A stretch of DNA of 64,000 nt from Okeania sp. KiyG1 (lineage in GTDB: Bacteria; Cyanobacteriota; Cyanobacteriia; Cyanobacteriales; Microcoleaceae), in the NCBI RefSeq assembly GCF_014132355.1, contig NZ_BLZO01000109.1:91820-155819 (forward strand), in the 5' to 3' direction. The notes beneath the pieces were generated by a model, which was not told the DNA's origin, ran no database searches, and saw only the letters and a program-made list of their open reading frames with translations. Made by a program: the position numbers and the translations under genes. Of the stretch, positions 28,511 through 37,373 are shown in pieces. Numbering within the stretch: the first letter of the stretch is position 1; every line of letters begins with the position of its first letter.

Positions 28511-28912
28511 ATGCGTTTTATTTCTTCACTTTCTAAGTCTGTAGCACTACTAGCTTCTGTAGCAATGCTAGTTATTGGTAGTCTAGTATTTTCTCATCCA
28601 GCACAAGCCGCAAACTATGAAGTAACAATGGGTGCTGGTGGACTACAATTTAGTCCCAGGAAAATAGCTGTTAAACCAGGTGATACAGTTACATTTAAAA
28701 ATGGTATGCTCGCACCTCATAATGTAATGTTCAATTCTGGTAACTCACCAGATTCAGATCTAGCCAAATCACTTTCCCACAAAAACTTGGCCTATAAAGC
28801 TGGAGAAAGCTTTGATGTAAATATTCCAGCAGATGCTGAGTCTGGTGATTACGAATTTTTCTGTACTCCTCACCGTGGAGCAGGAATGGTGGGCCATATG
28901 GTTGTAGAATAA
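28511..28912 (+). CDS. petE: Plastocyanin precursor
   Basis: 133 residues; soluble copper protein of the thylakoid lumen carrying electrons from cytochrome b6f to photosystem I. The signal peptide has basic MRFISSLSK, a hydrophobic core and likely cleavage after HPAQA (about residue 33). Copper ligands are His70 (APHNV), Cys118, His121 and Met126 (FFCTPHRGAGM). Mature length is about 100, usual for cyanobacteria. ATG 28511 follows AGGAG with 6 bases spacing. It is divergent from petR-petP and upstream of petJ, with an IS200/IS605 element inserted in between. Likely repressed by the PetR-like protein at low copper. Confidence 0.97.
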   Translation: MRFISSLSKSVALLASVAMLVIGSLVFSHPAQAANYEVTMGAGGLQFSPRKIAVKPGDTVTFKNGMLAPHNVMFNSGNSPDSDLAKSLSHKNLAYKAGESFDVNIPADAESGDYEFFCTPHRGAGMVGHMVVE

Positions 28913-28951
28913 TCGCAGAACTTAAGTGTGAGAAACTACTTTAAATTTGCT

Positions 28952-30301
28952 TTACTGTAGTTTATCAAGGTAATCACAAGAATACTTGTTCTTGTGCAAA
29001 TTAGTGACATACTCCCACACTAAGCAGGCGCTATAGTGTGGGCTTCTCGTTTCGCAGCCCCGGTATCCCGTCGGGCAAGCGCGTGCTTTAAGGACGGAAT
29101 GCCCTGCCGCCCTATTTTTGATATTGATCGCCGCGTTCAAATCGCGGTCTATTACAATACCGCAATGTGGGCAACAATGAGTTCGCATGTTTAATTCTTT
29201 ATCGACTTTTTCACCACAATTTGAGCAATCTTGGCTAGTATTTTTGGGGTTTACTGCTATAGTCTTCTGTCCAGCATTTGCCTCCTGCGGAGGAGCTGCG
29301 CTAACAGCTTTGACATTTAAAATAGACAGGAATTGTCCCCATCCAGCATCGTTAATTGATTTACTCAAACGAGTCTTTGTTAGCCCTTTAATGTTTAAGT
29401 TTGCCTCCGGCACGCCGCGCTCCGCGTCTACATGGGCGATAACTTCTGCTTTTGATAACAATTCATTGGCTGTTTTGAAATGAAAATCTTTACGTTTATC
29501 GGCAACCTTTTTATGTTGTTTAGCTACAGCTAGAAGAGCTTTGAGCCACCTTTTACTTCCTTTTTTCTTTCGAGATAAACGTTTCTGTAGAATCTTTAAT
29601 CGCTGCTGAGAAGAGCGATAGTATTGAGGGATGGGAACAGATTCTCCTTCACTTGTTACTAAGAATTCCTTCAGTCCCATATCAATTCCCAGAGTGTTTT
29701 TTAATGTAGGTTCAACTTCACAACTCAAAGCTGGAACTGATTTTTCTTCTAGGGATAAAGTCAGATAATAACCATCTGCTTTACGACTAATCGTCACAGT
29801 TTAAGAGTGAAAACCATCAGGTAACGGCCGATGTTGAATCAACTTTATCTTGCCTATTTTGGGCAAGTTGATCTTGTTTTCTTGAATGCAGTCTTGCTTG
29901 ATTTGAGGATAAGTAAAACTGCGGTAACGCCCTTTTCCCTTAAACCTTGGTTTCCCTAATTTATGTCCATTTTTGTCTGCCTTAAACCATCTATCAAAGG
30001 CAAGTTTTACCCGTTTTATGCAATCCTGTAAAACCTGAGAATGTATCAACTTGTACTCAGGAAACTTGTCTTTGGTATTGACCAAATCTTTTTTTTGAGA
30101 GTAATAATCTGGATTATCTCTGAGTTGAGGAATTGGCACCACCAAGGGACAAGCGTTAACCGGACAGCGATTTTCTGACCACCATGAGAACCGCTCGCCT
30201 AACCGATAGTTGTACTGCCGACGCAACAATTCCAACCACATTTCTATGATGGCTATTTGTTCTTTGTTGGGCCTTAATTTATATTGGTAGCCAGTGCGCA
30301 T
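28952..30301 (-). pseudogene. tnpB: TnpB with one in-frame stop
   Basis: A 449-codon frame from 30301 (MRTGYQYKLRPNKEQIAIIE) to 28952, broken only by TAA at about 29804 after PLPDGFHS; the next residues [17 protein letters not shown] continue in the same frame. RuvC-like Asp lies in [11 protein letters not shown], the zinc ribbon in [14 protein letters not shown], and the last Asp in [12 protein letters not shown]. Two extra in-frame segments (in [19 protein letters not shown] and [15 protein letters not shown]) come from short palindromic DNA insertions sharing GGAGGCAAA; the first lies where the EDLN catalytic Glu is normally found. The protein is probably inactive even if the stop is read through. 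Confidence 0.85.
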
Positions 30302-30480
30302 GGTGGAAAATTTCCAGGGCTATTGCAAGATAATCATACAAGTTTTTCAACTAGGGCGAAAGCTTCTGCTGGGATAGTATGCAAATTGAATGGGCATCGA
30401 ACCCATTCAATTGGCCACCTATTCATCTCACACTTTTCTTTAAAATTATGGTGTGAGATGAATCGGCGGTTTAGCTAAAA
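28998..30480 (-). mobile_element. IS200/IS605-family tnpB element between petE and petJ
   Basis: Left-end side (minus-strand start): a GGTGTGAGATGAAT...ATTCATCTCACAC stem (about 30423-30463) and a TTGAATGGGTTCGATGCCCATTCAA hairpin (30385-30411). Right-end side: CTCCCACACTAAGC...GCTATAGTGTGGG stem near 29014-29043, then tnpB. No tnpA is present and limits are approximate. It separates petE from petJ by about 1.9 kb without touching either candidate operator. Confidence 0.65.
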
Positions 30481-30753
30481 ATTTCTCTGCCACAAGTGTT
30501 AATAAATTCCACAATTAATTCTTGTGATTTAGATATTTTAGAGGGAGAATAATTATTTTTATTATTAATAAAGCAGTGGCAGGAAAGGTGAGGGCAGTTC
30601 AAAAGTTCAAAACTCAGACATCGTTAAGAATTTTCCTTATTCCTTCTTTCTTCTTCCTTAGTTCCTTCTACTATAAAGCACATTAAAGCATCAGTACAAA
30701 TTAAAAATGTAGCATTCAAAACTATTCGATCGTGATTAATTTTATTTTTATGT

Positions 30754-30773
30754 TTGACAAGCTGTCGTTTGAC
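30754..30773. promoter_or_regulatory. Candidate PetR operator overlapping the petJ -35 box
   Basis: TTTGACAAGCTGTCGTTTGA contains GACA-AGC-TGTC (30756-30766) followed by GTTTGAC, matching the petE upstream motif. TTGACA (30755-30760) and TATAAA (30779-30784) are 18 bases apart, so the dyad would overlap the petJ -35 element. Confidence 0.65.
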
Positions 30774-30852
30774 TTAATATAAAGGTGCAATTTACAATCT
30801 ACAACGCAGATTTAATAATTTTCTGTATTTGTATTCAGAGAGGAGAACTAAA

Positions 30853-31197
30853 TTGAAAAAATTACTATCAATTGTGGTATTGGCCATAGCTTTCTTTGTT
30901 GTTGCTGTACAACCCCCCGCTTTAGCTGCAGACTTAGCTCATGGAAAGCAGATATTTGGAGCTAATTGTAACGCTTGCCATTTGGGAGGTAAGAATACAA
31001 TCATGCCAATGAAAAATCTGAAAAAGGAAGCCTTAGTAAAATACCTTAAGGACTTTGAAGCAAAAGGTGTAGAAGCGATCGCCTATCAAGTAACAAATGG
31101 TAATGGAGGAATGCCAGCTTTCAAAGGTCGTCTCAAACCTAAGGACATTGAAGATGTTGCAGCTTATGTTCTAGATCAAGCTGATAAATGGAAATAA
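30853..31197 (+). CDS. petJ: Cytochrome c6 precursor
   Basis: 114 residues; lumenal c-type cytochrome that replaces plastocyanin when copper is scarce. I choose TTG at 30853 as start because AGAGGAGAA lies 6 bases upstream and the protein then opens with a normal signal peptide, [17 protein letters not shown], cleaved after PPALA (residue 25). A longer in-frame TTG start at 30829 would put eight charged residues before it. Haem attachment CNACH is at residues 39-43; the axial Met is Met87 in NGGMPAF. Mature length is about 89, standard for the family. A strong -35/-10 pair overlaps the candidate PetR site. Confidence 0.95.
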   Translation: MKKLLSIVVLAIAFFVVAVQPPALAADLAHGKQIFGANCNACHLGGKNTIMPMKNLKKEALVKYLKDFEAKGVEAIAYQVTNGNGGMPAFKGRLKPKDIEDVAAYVLDQADKWK

Positions 31198-31407
31198 TTT
31201 AGGTAAAAAATTAGCTTCATCTTGAAATAAGTTGGACTGGACTTGTTCGGTTAATATCAACTGCCGTAAACACAAGGTAATTATTGGTTAGTCAAAAATT
31301 GCTTATGTTTCTCAGAAAGTTCTGACCATCTTCAAAAAGTATCAAAAGTCTACACAGATGCACCAGTTTTCTGTGTATGTAATTCATTAAACTATCAAAA
31401 ATGTTGA

Positions 31408-31725
31408 AAGAGGACTCCCGTTATAATCGCGCTGATTTAACGGCGAGATGAATTTCAAAGTAGTAAGTTAATTGAGGGCTTGCAAATTAATCCAGCATCA
31501 GTTATCGTAATTAATAGCCGTGGGGCACACGGTTAGAGAAAAGCGCACCGCCTGCGCTGATGTTTCCTCAGCGTAAAGACGGAGCAAGAAAGCTTGTGGA
31601 GATGGTAGTAGCGGGGGTACAACTCAACTTGTTTGATTTGTTACCAAGCTTACGAATCTGGGAAACAAGAATCTCCCGTTATAATCTTTGATTTAACGGT
31701 GAGAGTGTCAATAGCGAGAATAATT
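31408..31725 (+). mobile_element. IS200/IS605 right-end remnants (tnpB lost)
   Basis: GACTCCCGTTATAATCGCGCTGATTTAACGGCGAGATG and, at the far end, AATCTCCCGTTATAATCTTTG/ATTTAACGGTGAGAGTGTC are two versions of the same stem-loop. Between them is AGCCGTGGGGCACACGGTTAG and a GCACCGCCTGCGCTGATG-type palindrome. This matches the layout of a tnpB 3' end and omega-RNA region, with duplication of the terminal hairpin. No open frame is kept. Confidence 0.5.
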
Positions 31726-32212
31726 TTCTACTTCACAATTGAAAATTTTCTCGTCTTCATAAATTTTTCTTTAATAGTTAGTTGGGGTGAAAATTTAGAG
31801 CGAAAGAAACTGTTGAGTTAGCTCTATAATTTTACCCCAATATTAATATTGGGCGTTAGTGAATCAACATAAGAATTAAGATATTTGGACTAACCGTAAT
31901 CAACATAATAATTATGAATACTCCTTTCATTACTTGCTCCCGAGCAACCCGTAAACGAAATAATCTGTAGGGACTTTGTATTCAAAGTCTCTACCTATTC
32001 CCTATTCCCTATTCCCTATTCCCTATTCCCTATTCCCTAAGCACTAAAATCATAGCTAAATTCACCAACGCCTAATATTGAAATAAATATAATAAATTTA
32101 GATAGAACTCGAATAATCAGTTGTAATAAAAACTATTGGAGGCTGATTAGCATTTAATGTAAAAGCCATAGCTTATTATCGCCAATAACTATTATCAATC
32201 TTCACAGATATT
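31726..32212. other. Gene-free region with repeats
   Basis: It contains a tandem CCCTATTCCCTATT run (about 31983-32037) and the AACATAATAATTATGAATACTCCTTTCATTACTTGCTCCCG motif shared with 20519-20600. No gene is seen. Confidence 0.5.
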
Positions 32213-33142
32213 ATGAACAACTTTTATCGATTTCTATTAAGCATTGGCATAGTTTTTGCAGTAATCTTTTTTTCATTCTCCCCACCAATGAAAACTGCAA
32301 CTGCTATCTCACAGAGCGGAATTTATAAAAAATTTTTCACCGAAGGTATAGCTAATACTCAAGATAAAAACTATGAAGAAGCAGTTCATAATTTCACCAA
32401 AGCAATAGAGCTTAATTCTAACTTTGCCAGTGCTTATAGTAATAGATGTTTAGTCTATCTTCAACAGGAAAAGTACCAGCAAGCGATCGCTGACTGTACC
32501 CAAGCTATTAAACTCAACCCAGAAAATCTAGAAGCAAATCTTAATCTAGGTTTAGCCTACTACAAAATTGGTAATTACCAACAAGCTATTGCAGAATATA
32601 CCAAAGTCCTTAATCAAAATCATAATGATTTTCGTGCTTTATACAATCGAGGTTTAGCTAATTTTGAACTGAAAAATTATCAGAAAGCTGTAGTTGACTA
32701 TAACCTAGCTTTAGCAAATACCAAGCAAGACAATAATTTTAATCAAGCAGATATCTATAACGAGCGAGGTTTAGCATATTTAATGTCAAAAAAAATGCAC
32801 AAGGCAATGGCAGATTTTTCTTATGCTATTAATATTGATGCTAATAACTCCAGAGCTTATTTAAACCGAGGTTGTGTCTGTAGCAAGATGGGAAATATAG
32901 AAGGAGCAATGGAAGATTTTAGCAAGACTCTACAACTTAATCCCCATGAAGCTCAAGCTTATTTAAACCGAGGACTATTACACCACCACCAGGGACTTTA
33001 TCAAGCAGCAATTGAAGACTGGCAAGCTGCAGCAAAATGTTTCTGCGATGGAGGGGATATGATAGCTTATCATCACACTCAAGCTTTAATCGATCAACTA
33101 CAAGCATGGCTCCTATCATCTAATCAAACTGCTATTGCTTGA
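32213..33142 (+). CDS. TPR-repeat protein with N-terminal signal/anchor
   Basis: 309 residues. MNNFYRFLLSIGIVFAVIFFSF is a signal peptide or membrane anchor; the rest should lie in periplasm or lumen, or be membrane-tethered. About seven TPRs follow from residue 38: KNYEEAVHNFTKAIELN, EKYQQAIADCTQAIKLN, GNYQQAIAEYTKVLNQN, KNYQKAVVDYNLALAN, KKMHKAMADFSYAINID, GNIEGAMEDFSKTLQLN and GLYQAAIEDWQAAAKCF. No enzymatic domain. TPR proteins scaffold complexes (in cyanobacteria often photosystem assembly), but the partner is unknown. It stands alone between IS remnants. Confidence 0.85.
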   Translation: MNNFYRFLLSIGIVFAVIFFSFSPPMKTATAISQSGIYKKFFTEGIANTQDKNYEEAVHNFTKAIELNSNFASAYSNRCLVYLQQEKYQQAIADCTQAIKLNPENLEANLNLGLAYYKIGNYQQAIAEYTKVLNQNHNDFRALYNRGLANFELKNYQKAVVDYNLALANTKQDNNFNQADIYNERGLAYLMSKKMHKAMADFSYAINIDANNSRAYLNRGCVCSKMGNIEGAMEDFSKTLQLNPHEAQAYLNRGLLHHHQGLYQAAIEDWQAAAKCFCDGGDMIAYHHTQALIDQLQAWLLSSNQTAIA

Positions 33143-33195
33143 TAAACTACCGAATTTTTCATGGTCTAACCTTGATTTTTCAACCTCTATCTCTA

Positions 33196-33441
33196 TAGAA
33201 ACCTCACAAAATTCACCCCAGAAATAGAAAAAATAATCGCCTCAGCCTCCAATTCATCATTTTATGAAGCTCCAAGAAAGGTGGCGCAAGTTTTTTTTGT
33301 CTTGCATCTCCCAAAAAATTGTGAGATAATTTATATATTGGGAGTCGTTCGCCCCTACACATGACTTTTTATTCAACGCAAAAACCGGATTTTCTCCTGA
33401 CCATCATCAAAAGAAAACTATCCACTTTGACAAAAAGACAA
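33196..33441. repeat. Direct repeat, left copy, flanking a tnpB element
   Basis: About 245 bp with CCCCAGAAATAGAAAAAATAA, CTCAGCCTCCAA, CAAGTTTTTTTTG, TTGTGAGATAATTTATAT and TGACTTTTTATTCAACGCAA in order. A diverged copy in the same orientation is at 34850-35066. Confidence 0.75.
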
Positions 33442-33514
33442 ACAGGGTTTCTATAGAATGCTAGGCTCACCGCTCAACTAAACTTACTCAAACTGAACGA
33501 GAAGGTCTGAAAGT

Positions 33515-34732
33515 CTAGTCAAACGCAAGTGGATCAACCACTACAGGGTTAAACGGCAAACCCTTTATTCCTTGGTCCAAGACATCAGGAATTACTTTTC
33601 TAATTATATTAAATGACCCATTTACATCTGCATTTAATAATTTATTTTCCCTGGTTTTATACAATCCCCTCGTTACTCTTTTTCCACTAAATTTCGGTTT
33701 TTTATCTCCATATTTTGGTAAATTATCCCCATCTAAGCAGCTTGATTGAGATGTATAGGATTCTTCTGTAATTATTACTTTTATTCCTCTTAGTTGGGCT
33801 TTATATGTTAACATCTCTATTAACCTATAGTGAGGGATGTTCACAAATTGTTGATTGTTCTTTTTACCTAATTTTATCTCTTGTTTCCAAGTCTGATTAT
33901 GCCCAATAATTAAGGTTCCTATTTCATGGTTTACACACCAGTCTATTACTCTTTTACTTGCTGTATGGAGATAGTTTTCTACTCGACAATTTCTTTTGTG
34001 AGTTAATTTTTTTAACCGATGAGAATTACTTTGATTGTGGCTATTTAATTGAGATTGTAAACAAGAGCGCTGTTTATTATAAAAGGTGTTAATTGCTTTT
34101 AATGGTCTGCCTTTAATCAAAATAGGTGATATTCCTGTTTGATTTGTCGTTACAGCTATTAAGTTATTTACTCCTAAATCTATTCCTGCTATTTGTTGAT
34201 TATTTGTTATTTCCTCCTGTTTTTCATAGACTATTTCTATTAGATAACAGCTACTTTTTGGGACGATTCTTGCTTCTATTATTTCTGTCTGTGAAGTGGG
34301 GATTTTTATTTCACTCATAGACAGGTGACAAATTCCTTTTTTTAAGGCTTTTTTATAAATTGATTCATCTGGATAGGGCAGAATATTTCGGCCTTTTGTC
34401 TTATGTTTATATTTGGGGATTTTTGGTTTCCCTAAAAATTTATTTGGCTGTTTTTGCCAGGCTTTTAAGGCTGCAAAATAACTACTCCAAGCTGAGTCTA
34501 ATATCAATGATTATTTGCTTACTTACTTTTGTAGGTAAAGCTTGATAATCTTCACTTTTAGATACCTGGTGATACAGTTGATTAAAGCTTAGTTTCTTTT
34601 TGTTTTCAAAGAAATGTTGGCGATAATAATAGTTAGCTAAATTGAATAAATTTTTCGACAAAAAGCCTTGTGGTCTATTTCTGACCACAAATAATGTGAT
34701 TTGGTAATAACATGACGTTCAACTAGCTTCAT
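33515..34732 (-). pseudogene. tnpB: TnpB-like transposon protein, frameshifted
   Basis: The N-terminus begins at ATG 34732 (MKLVERHVITKSHYLWSEID), shifts near 34670 into LSKNLFNLANYYYRQ, and again near 34500 into the long frame that starts LDSAWSSYFAALKAWQKQP. The catalytic Asp is in IAGIDLGVNNLIAVT. GTLIIGHNQTWKQEI stands where VIEDLN is usual, so the Glu appears replaced. A cysteine in QSSCLDGDNLPKYG and the final Asp in LLNADVNGSFNI follow. This is the IS1341-like subgroup in which the Glu position often differs and the zinc ribbon is reduced. Probably inactive. Confidence 0.8.
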
Positions 34733-34849
34733 ATCCTAATTGTAGCTGATAACGACTCAATGAATAGACAACTGAGCAAAATTACTAATTTTAGTTTGAT
34801 AGCTATAATTATGAGTAAGTTTGATGAACTTTAGATAAGTTTTTGGTTT

Positions 34850-35066
34850 CTGTATTTACCCCCAGAAATACAGAAAATAATCGTTTCAGCCTCCAAATTA
34901 TCATTTTGTGAAGCTCAATAGGCGCAAAGTTTTTTTTGCCTTGCATCTTCCAAAAAGTTGTGAGATAATTTATATAGTGGAAGTTGTTCGCCCCATGCAT
35001 GACTTTTTATTCAACACAAAAAACCATACTTTCCCCTGACCATCAACAAGAATAAATAATCCACTT
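34850..35066. repeat. Direct repeat, right copy, flanking a tnpB element
   Basis: Same module order as 33196-33441: CCCCCAGAAATACAGAAAATAA, TTTCAGCCTCCAA, CAAAGTTTTTTTTGCCTTGC, TTGTGAGATAATTTATATAG, TGACTTTTTATTCAACACAA. Identity is roughly 80-85% by eye. Together the two copies bracket the tnpB at 33515-34732. Confidence 0.75.
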
Positions 35067-35314
35067 TGATGCAGACATGAATATCCAAAAAAAAAGTTGA
35101 GGAATATTCCCCAACTCCAAAAGGAGATGAACTTAGATGGATGCAAACAAAACAAATTTTTACACGATGCGATAGATGTTACTATTCCCGGCTAAACAGT
35201 TGCCATTACTAGAGTCGAAAAATATCTCAAATTTAGGAATTGATTCAAACAACTCGTAACAACTTTAGCGTAGATGGTTAGCCAGATTTAATATCAACCT
35301 TCAAATTTCAATAT

Positions 35315-35863
35315 CTAAGCAGGTATCAACACAGCACTTTTCGTGCCTACAAAAATGGGGCGTAACGCTTCAACCCACTGTGTAATTCTCTCTTCAGTTA
35401 ACTCACTTTGATTAACCTCATCAATAGGCAAACCCACAAATTTATCATTACGCACCGCTGAAGAATGTTCAAAACTGTAACCCTCAATAGGAAAATCTCC
35501 TACTATAGTTGCACCAAGTTTCTCGAACTGGTCACACATAATTTGCAGCGCGCCAACAAAATGCTTCCCATGACCAACTTGATCCCCAGCGCCAAACAAA
35601 GCAATAGTCTTTCCAGTAAAATCTGGTTTTTCAATATCCATCTCAAACAGTGGTTCGCGCCAATCATTCTGTACTTCCCCAGCACCCCAGGTCGAACAAC
35701 CCAATAATAAATAATCGTAATCAAGAAGTTGACTATATTCGTCGAAATCTTCTTCCATACTATAAAGATCGCAAATTTCTTCCCCGAATTTGTCGCGCAA
35801 TGCTTCAGCGATTTCTTCAGTTACACCTGATGTGCTACCATAAAATATGCCAATTTTTGCCAT
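35315..35863 (-). CDS. isiB: Flavodoxin (long-chain)
   Basis: 182 residues from ATG 35863, preceded by GGGAG with 6-8 bases spacing; an upstream ATG would add only three residues. The FMN phosphate loop is YGSTSGVTEE (residues 8-17). STWGAGE and FGAGDQVGHGKHFVGA are the flavin-ring loops, and the region near 120-145 is the long-chain insertion. Flavodoxin replaces ferredoxin under iron limitation, taking electrons from photosystem I; isiB is the name used in cyanobacteria when it sits behind isiA, which is not present here. It has a slightly long C-terminus (IFVGTKSAVLIPA). Confidence 0.92.
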   Translation of the reverse strand: MAKIGIFYGSTSGVTEEIAEALRDKFGEEICDLYSMEEDFDEYSQLLDYDYLLLGCSTWGAGEVQNDWREPLFEMDIEKPDFTGKTIALFGAGDQVGHGKHFVGALQIMCDQFEKLGATIVGDFPIEGYSFEHSSAVRNDKFVGLPIDEVNQSELTEERITQWVEALRPIFVGTKSAVLIPA

Positions 35864-35872
35864 GATCAACAC

Positions 35873-36427
35873 TCCCGATCAGTTTTGGTAAAATTCATTA
35901 AATCTGGTGAGTCAAAAAATCTCACTAGCTCGACCCAGATTTTTGATGGTTTTCGGTGATTAATACAAGTTATTTGTAGAATTTTCCTGCTTAAAATTCC
36001 TCATATAGATTAGTCTCGTTTTCAGCTAAATAAGAAGTAGTTGCAATAAAATCAGCAATTATTTCTTTAACTGTAGGGGCGAATGGTATTCGCCCTATTA
36101 ATAATTAGAGACTACTCTTCAAATAACCCCCGAATAGACAGGAATTTTTCTATCAACCCTATCTAATCTTGAATATATCGGGTAAATTAGTTGAAATCTG
36201 TATCAATTGTAGTTGAGAATTCTTTTGAATAAGTTTATAATAGATCGAAAAATTATTAATTGATTTGGGCTTAGGTTTACCTTTGTCCATAGGCTTCTTT
36301 TTGTCAGAGCCACAATTAATAAAACATCTCATTAAGCCTCACATACACCTTTTTTAAAGCGCTTGTAGGAACGTTTCATGGAACGTCCCTACATTTTTTT
36401 GGGGAATTTTTCCTCAGCCCCCTTAAC
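35873..36427. other. Gene-free region upstream of flavodoxin
   Basis: It contains the presumed flavodoxin promoter (not resolved; no clear Fur box) and a GTAGGGGCGAATGGTATTCGCCCTA palindrome (36074-36099). No credible gene is seen. Confidence 0.5.
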
Positions 36428-36535
36428 GAAGTCAGAAGTCAAAAGTCAGAAGTCAGAAGTTAACCCACCCCTAACCCCGACCGTGGAGGGGAGGGGAAGT
36501 AGGGGTTTTGAGCAAGCCTCCAAAAACATTTCCCC
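36428..36535 (-). repeat. Inverted relative of the repeat that disrupts hicA
   Basis: Tandem GTCAGAA heptamers, GTTAACCCACCCCTAACCCC, a GAGGGGAGGGG block and TTTTGAGCAAGCCTCCAAAAA match, in reverse orientation, the insert at 775-909. A MITE (36544) has jumped into its TTCCCCTTAAAAGG hairpin. Confidence 0.6.
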
Positions 36536-36543
36536 TTAAAAGG

Positions 36544-36848
36544 GGCAGGGCTGTTTCAATAAGAGCGAAAAACAGAGAAAGAGATAGAAATATGGGTATA
36601 AATGGTAAATTTTGGCACACATAGTCAGGATTTAGGCAAAATTTCTCAATTATCCTTGAAGGTCAAAAATACGAATTGTTGTAATTTGAGCCAATTGAAT
36701 TAGATATTTAGCCAGAGTTTAACCATACTCCAACACTAAAAAATCGGCAAATTTAGGCAAATGCGTGGTAAATTTTCCTATTCCCCTACCCCCTCATCTC
36801 CTGTTCTCCTTAAATCGTTAACTTACGATACTTTGAAACAGCCCTGCC
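36544..36848. mobile_element. 305-bp MITE with 8-bp target duplication
   Basis: Terminal inverted repeats GGCAGGGCTGTTTCAA and TTGAAACAGCCCTGCC are perfect over 16 bases. TTAAAAGG is duplicated on both sides (36536-36543 and 36849-36856). The interior has GGTAAATTTTGGCAC and GGTAAATTTTCCTATT repeats but no transposase. It lies in the hairpin of another repeat. The parent IS is not in the window. Confidence 0.85.
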
Positions 36849-36856
36849 TTAAAAGG

Positions 36857-37260
36857 CTATGCTTTACCAACATCTTTCTTAACATAAAACTTGACACAAT
36901 CGACAAGTTATGTAGTAGACTTTCAAAGATTTTTGCCAGAGAAAAAGTGAATTATACCAAATTCAAAAAAGGTCGCTACAGTATTAATCTCAAAACTCCT
37001 ACCAACAGAATAAAGTACTGTAAAAGTATTTTTTGAAAATGGTATTAAAAAGTAGATTTTTTTGATAACTTAAGTAGTTTTTCCTATCTACTATGATTCT
37101 TTCTCCCTTCTCCCCTGCTCCCTACTCCCCTTCCCCTCCACCGGAGGGGGAGGGGCGAGGGGTAGGTCACACAAGGTTTTCAGGAGTTCCTTATAAGGGA
37201 TAGCTTAAAAGGGGGGGTTGCGCGACCCAATCCTGTTTGATAATTTGATTTTTGAATTAT
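36857..37260. other. Gene-free region
   Basis: A short open stretch across 36761-37036 crosses the MITE boundary and has no family resemblance. CCCTACTCCCC satellite and a CTCCACCGGAGGGGGAGGGG palindrome lie at 37110-37160. No gene is seen. Confidence 0.5.
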
Positions 37261-37361
37261 CAGGACTTACCCATGAGGTACGAAAAAATTAGGGTTTGAC
37301 ATTGCTTCCCTGTCGGTCGCAATGTCGCAATGAGGAAAATACGTTGTACTGCGCAAGTCCT
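37261..37361. repeat. MITE family A, copy 4 (diverged)
   Basis: Ends are CAGGACTTACCC and GCGCAAGTCCTA. The interior differs from the other copies (GCTTCCCTGTCGGTCGCAATG). It lies just after the 3' end of the saccharopine-dehydrogenase-like gene. Confidence 0.7.
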
Positions 37362-37373
37362 AATTATCTTAAA

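Noticed and set aside
30829-30852. Upstream TTG start for petJ
   Set aside because: It would place charged residues MYSERRTK before the signal peptide, and the AGAGGAGAA ribosome-binding site lies inside that stretch. The TTG at 30853 fits better.
33480-35315. Composite transposon carrying cargo between the direct repeats
   Set aside because: Only tnpB lies between the repeats, and the repeats carry no transposase or clear terminal inverted sequence.
36761-37036. 91-residue plus-strand ORF
   Set aside because: It runs across a MITE border and its target duplication, with no family resemblance; chance frame.
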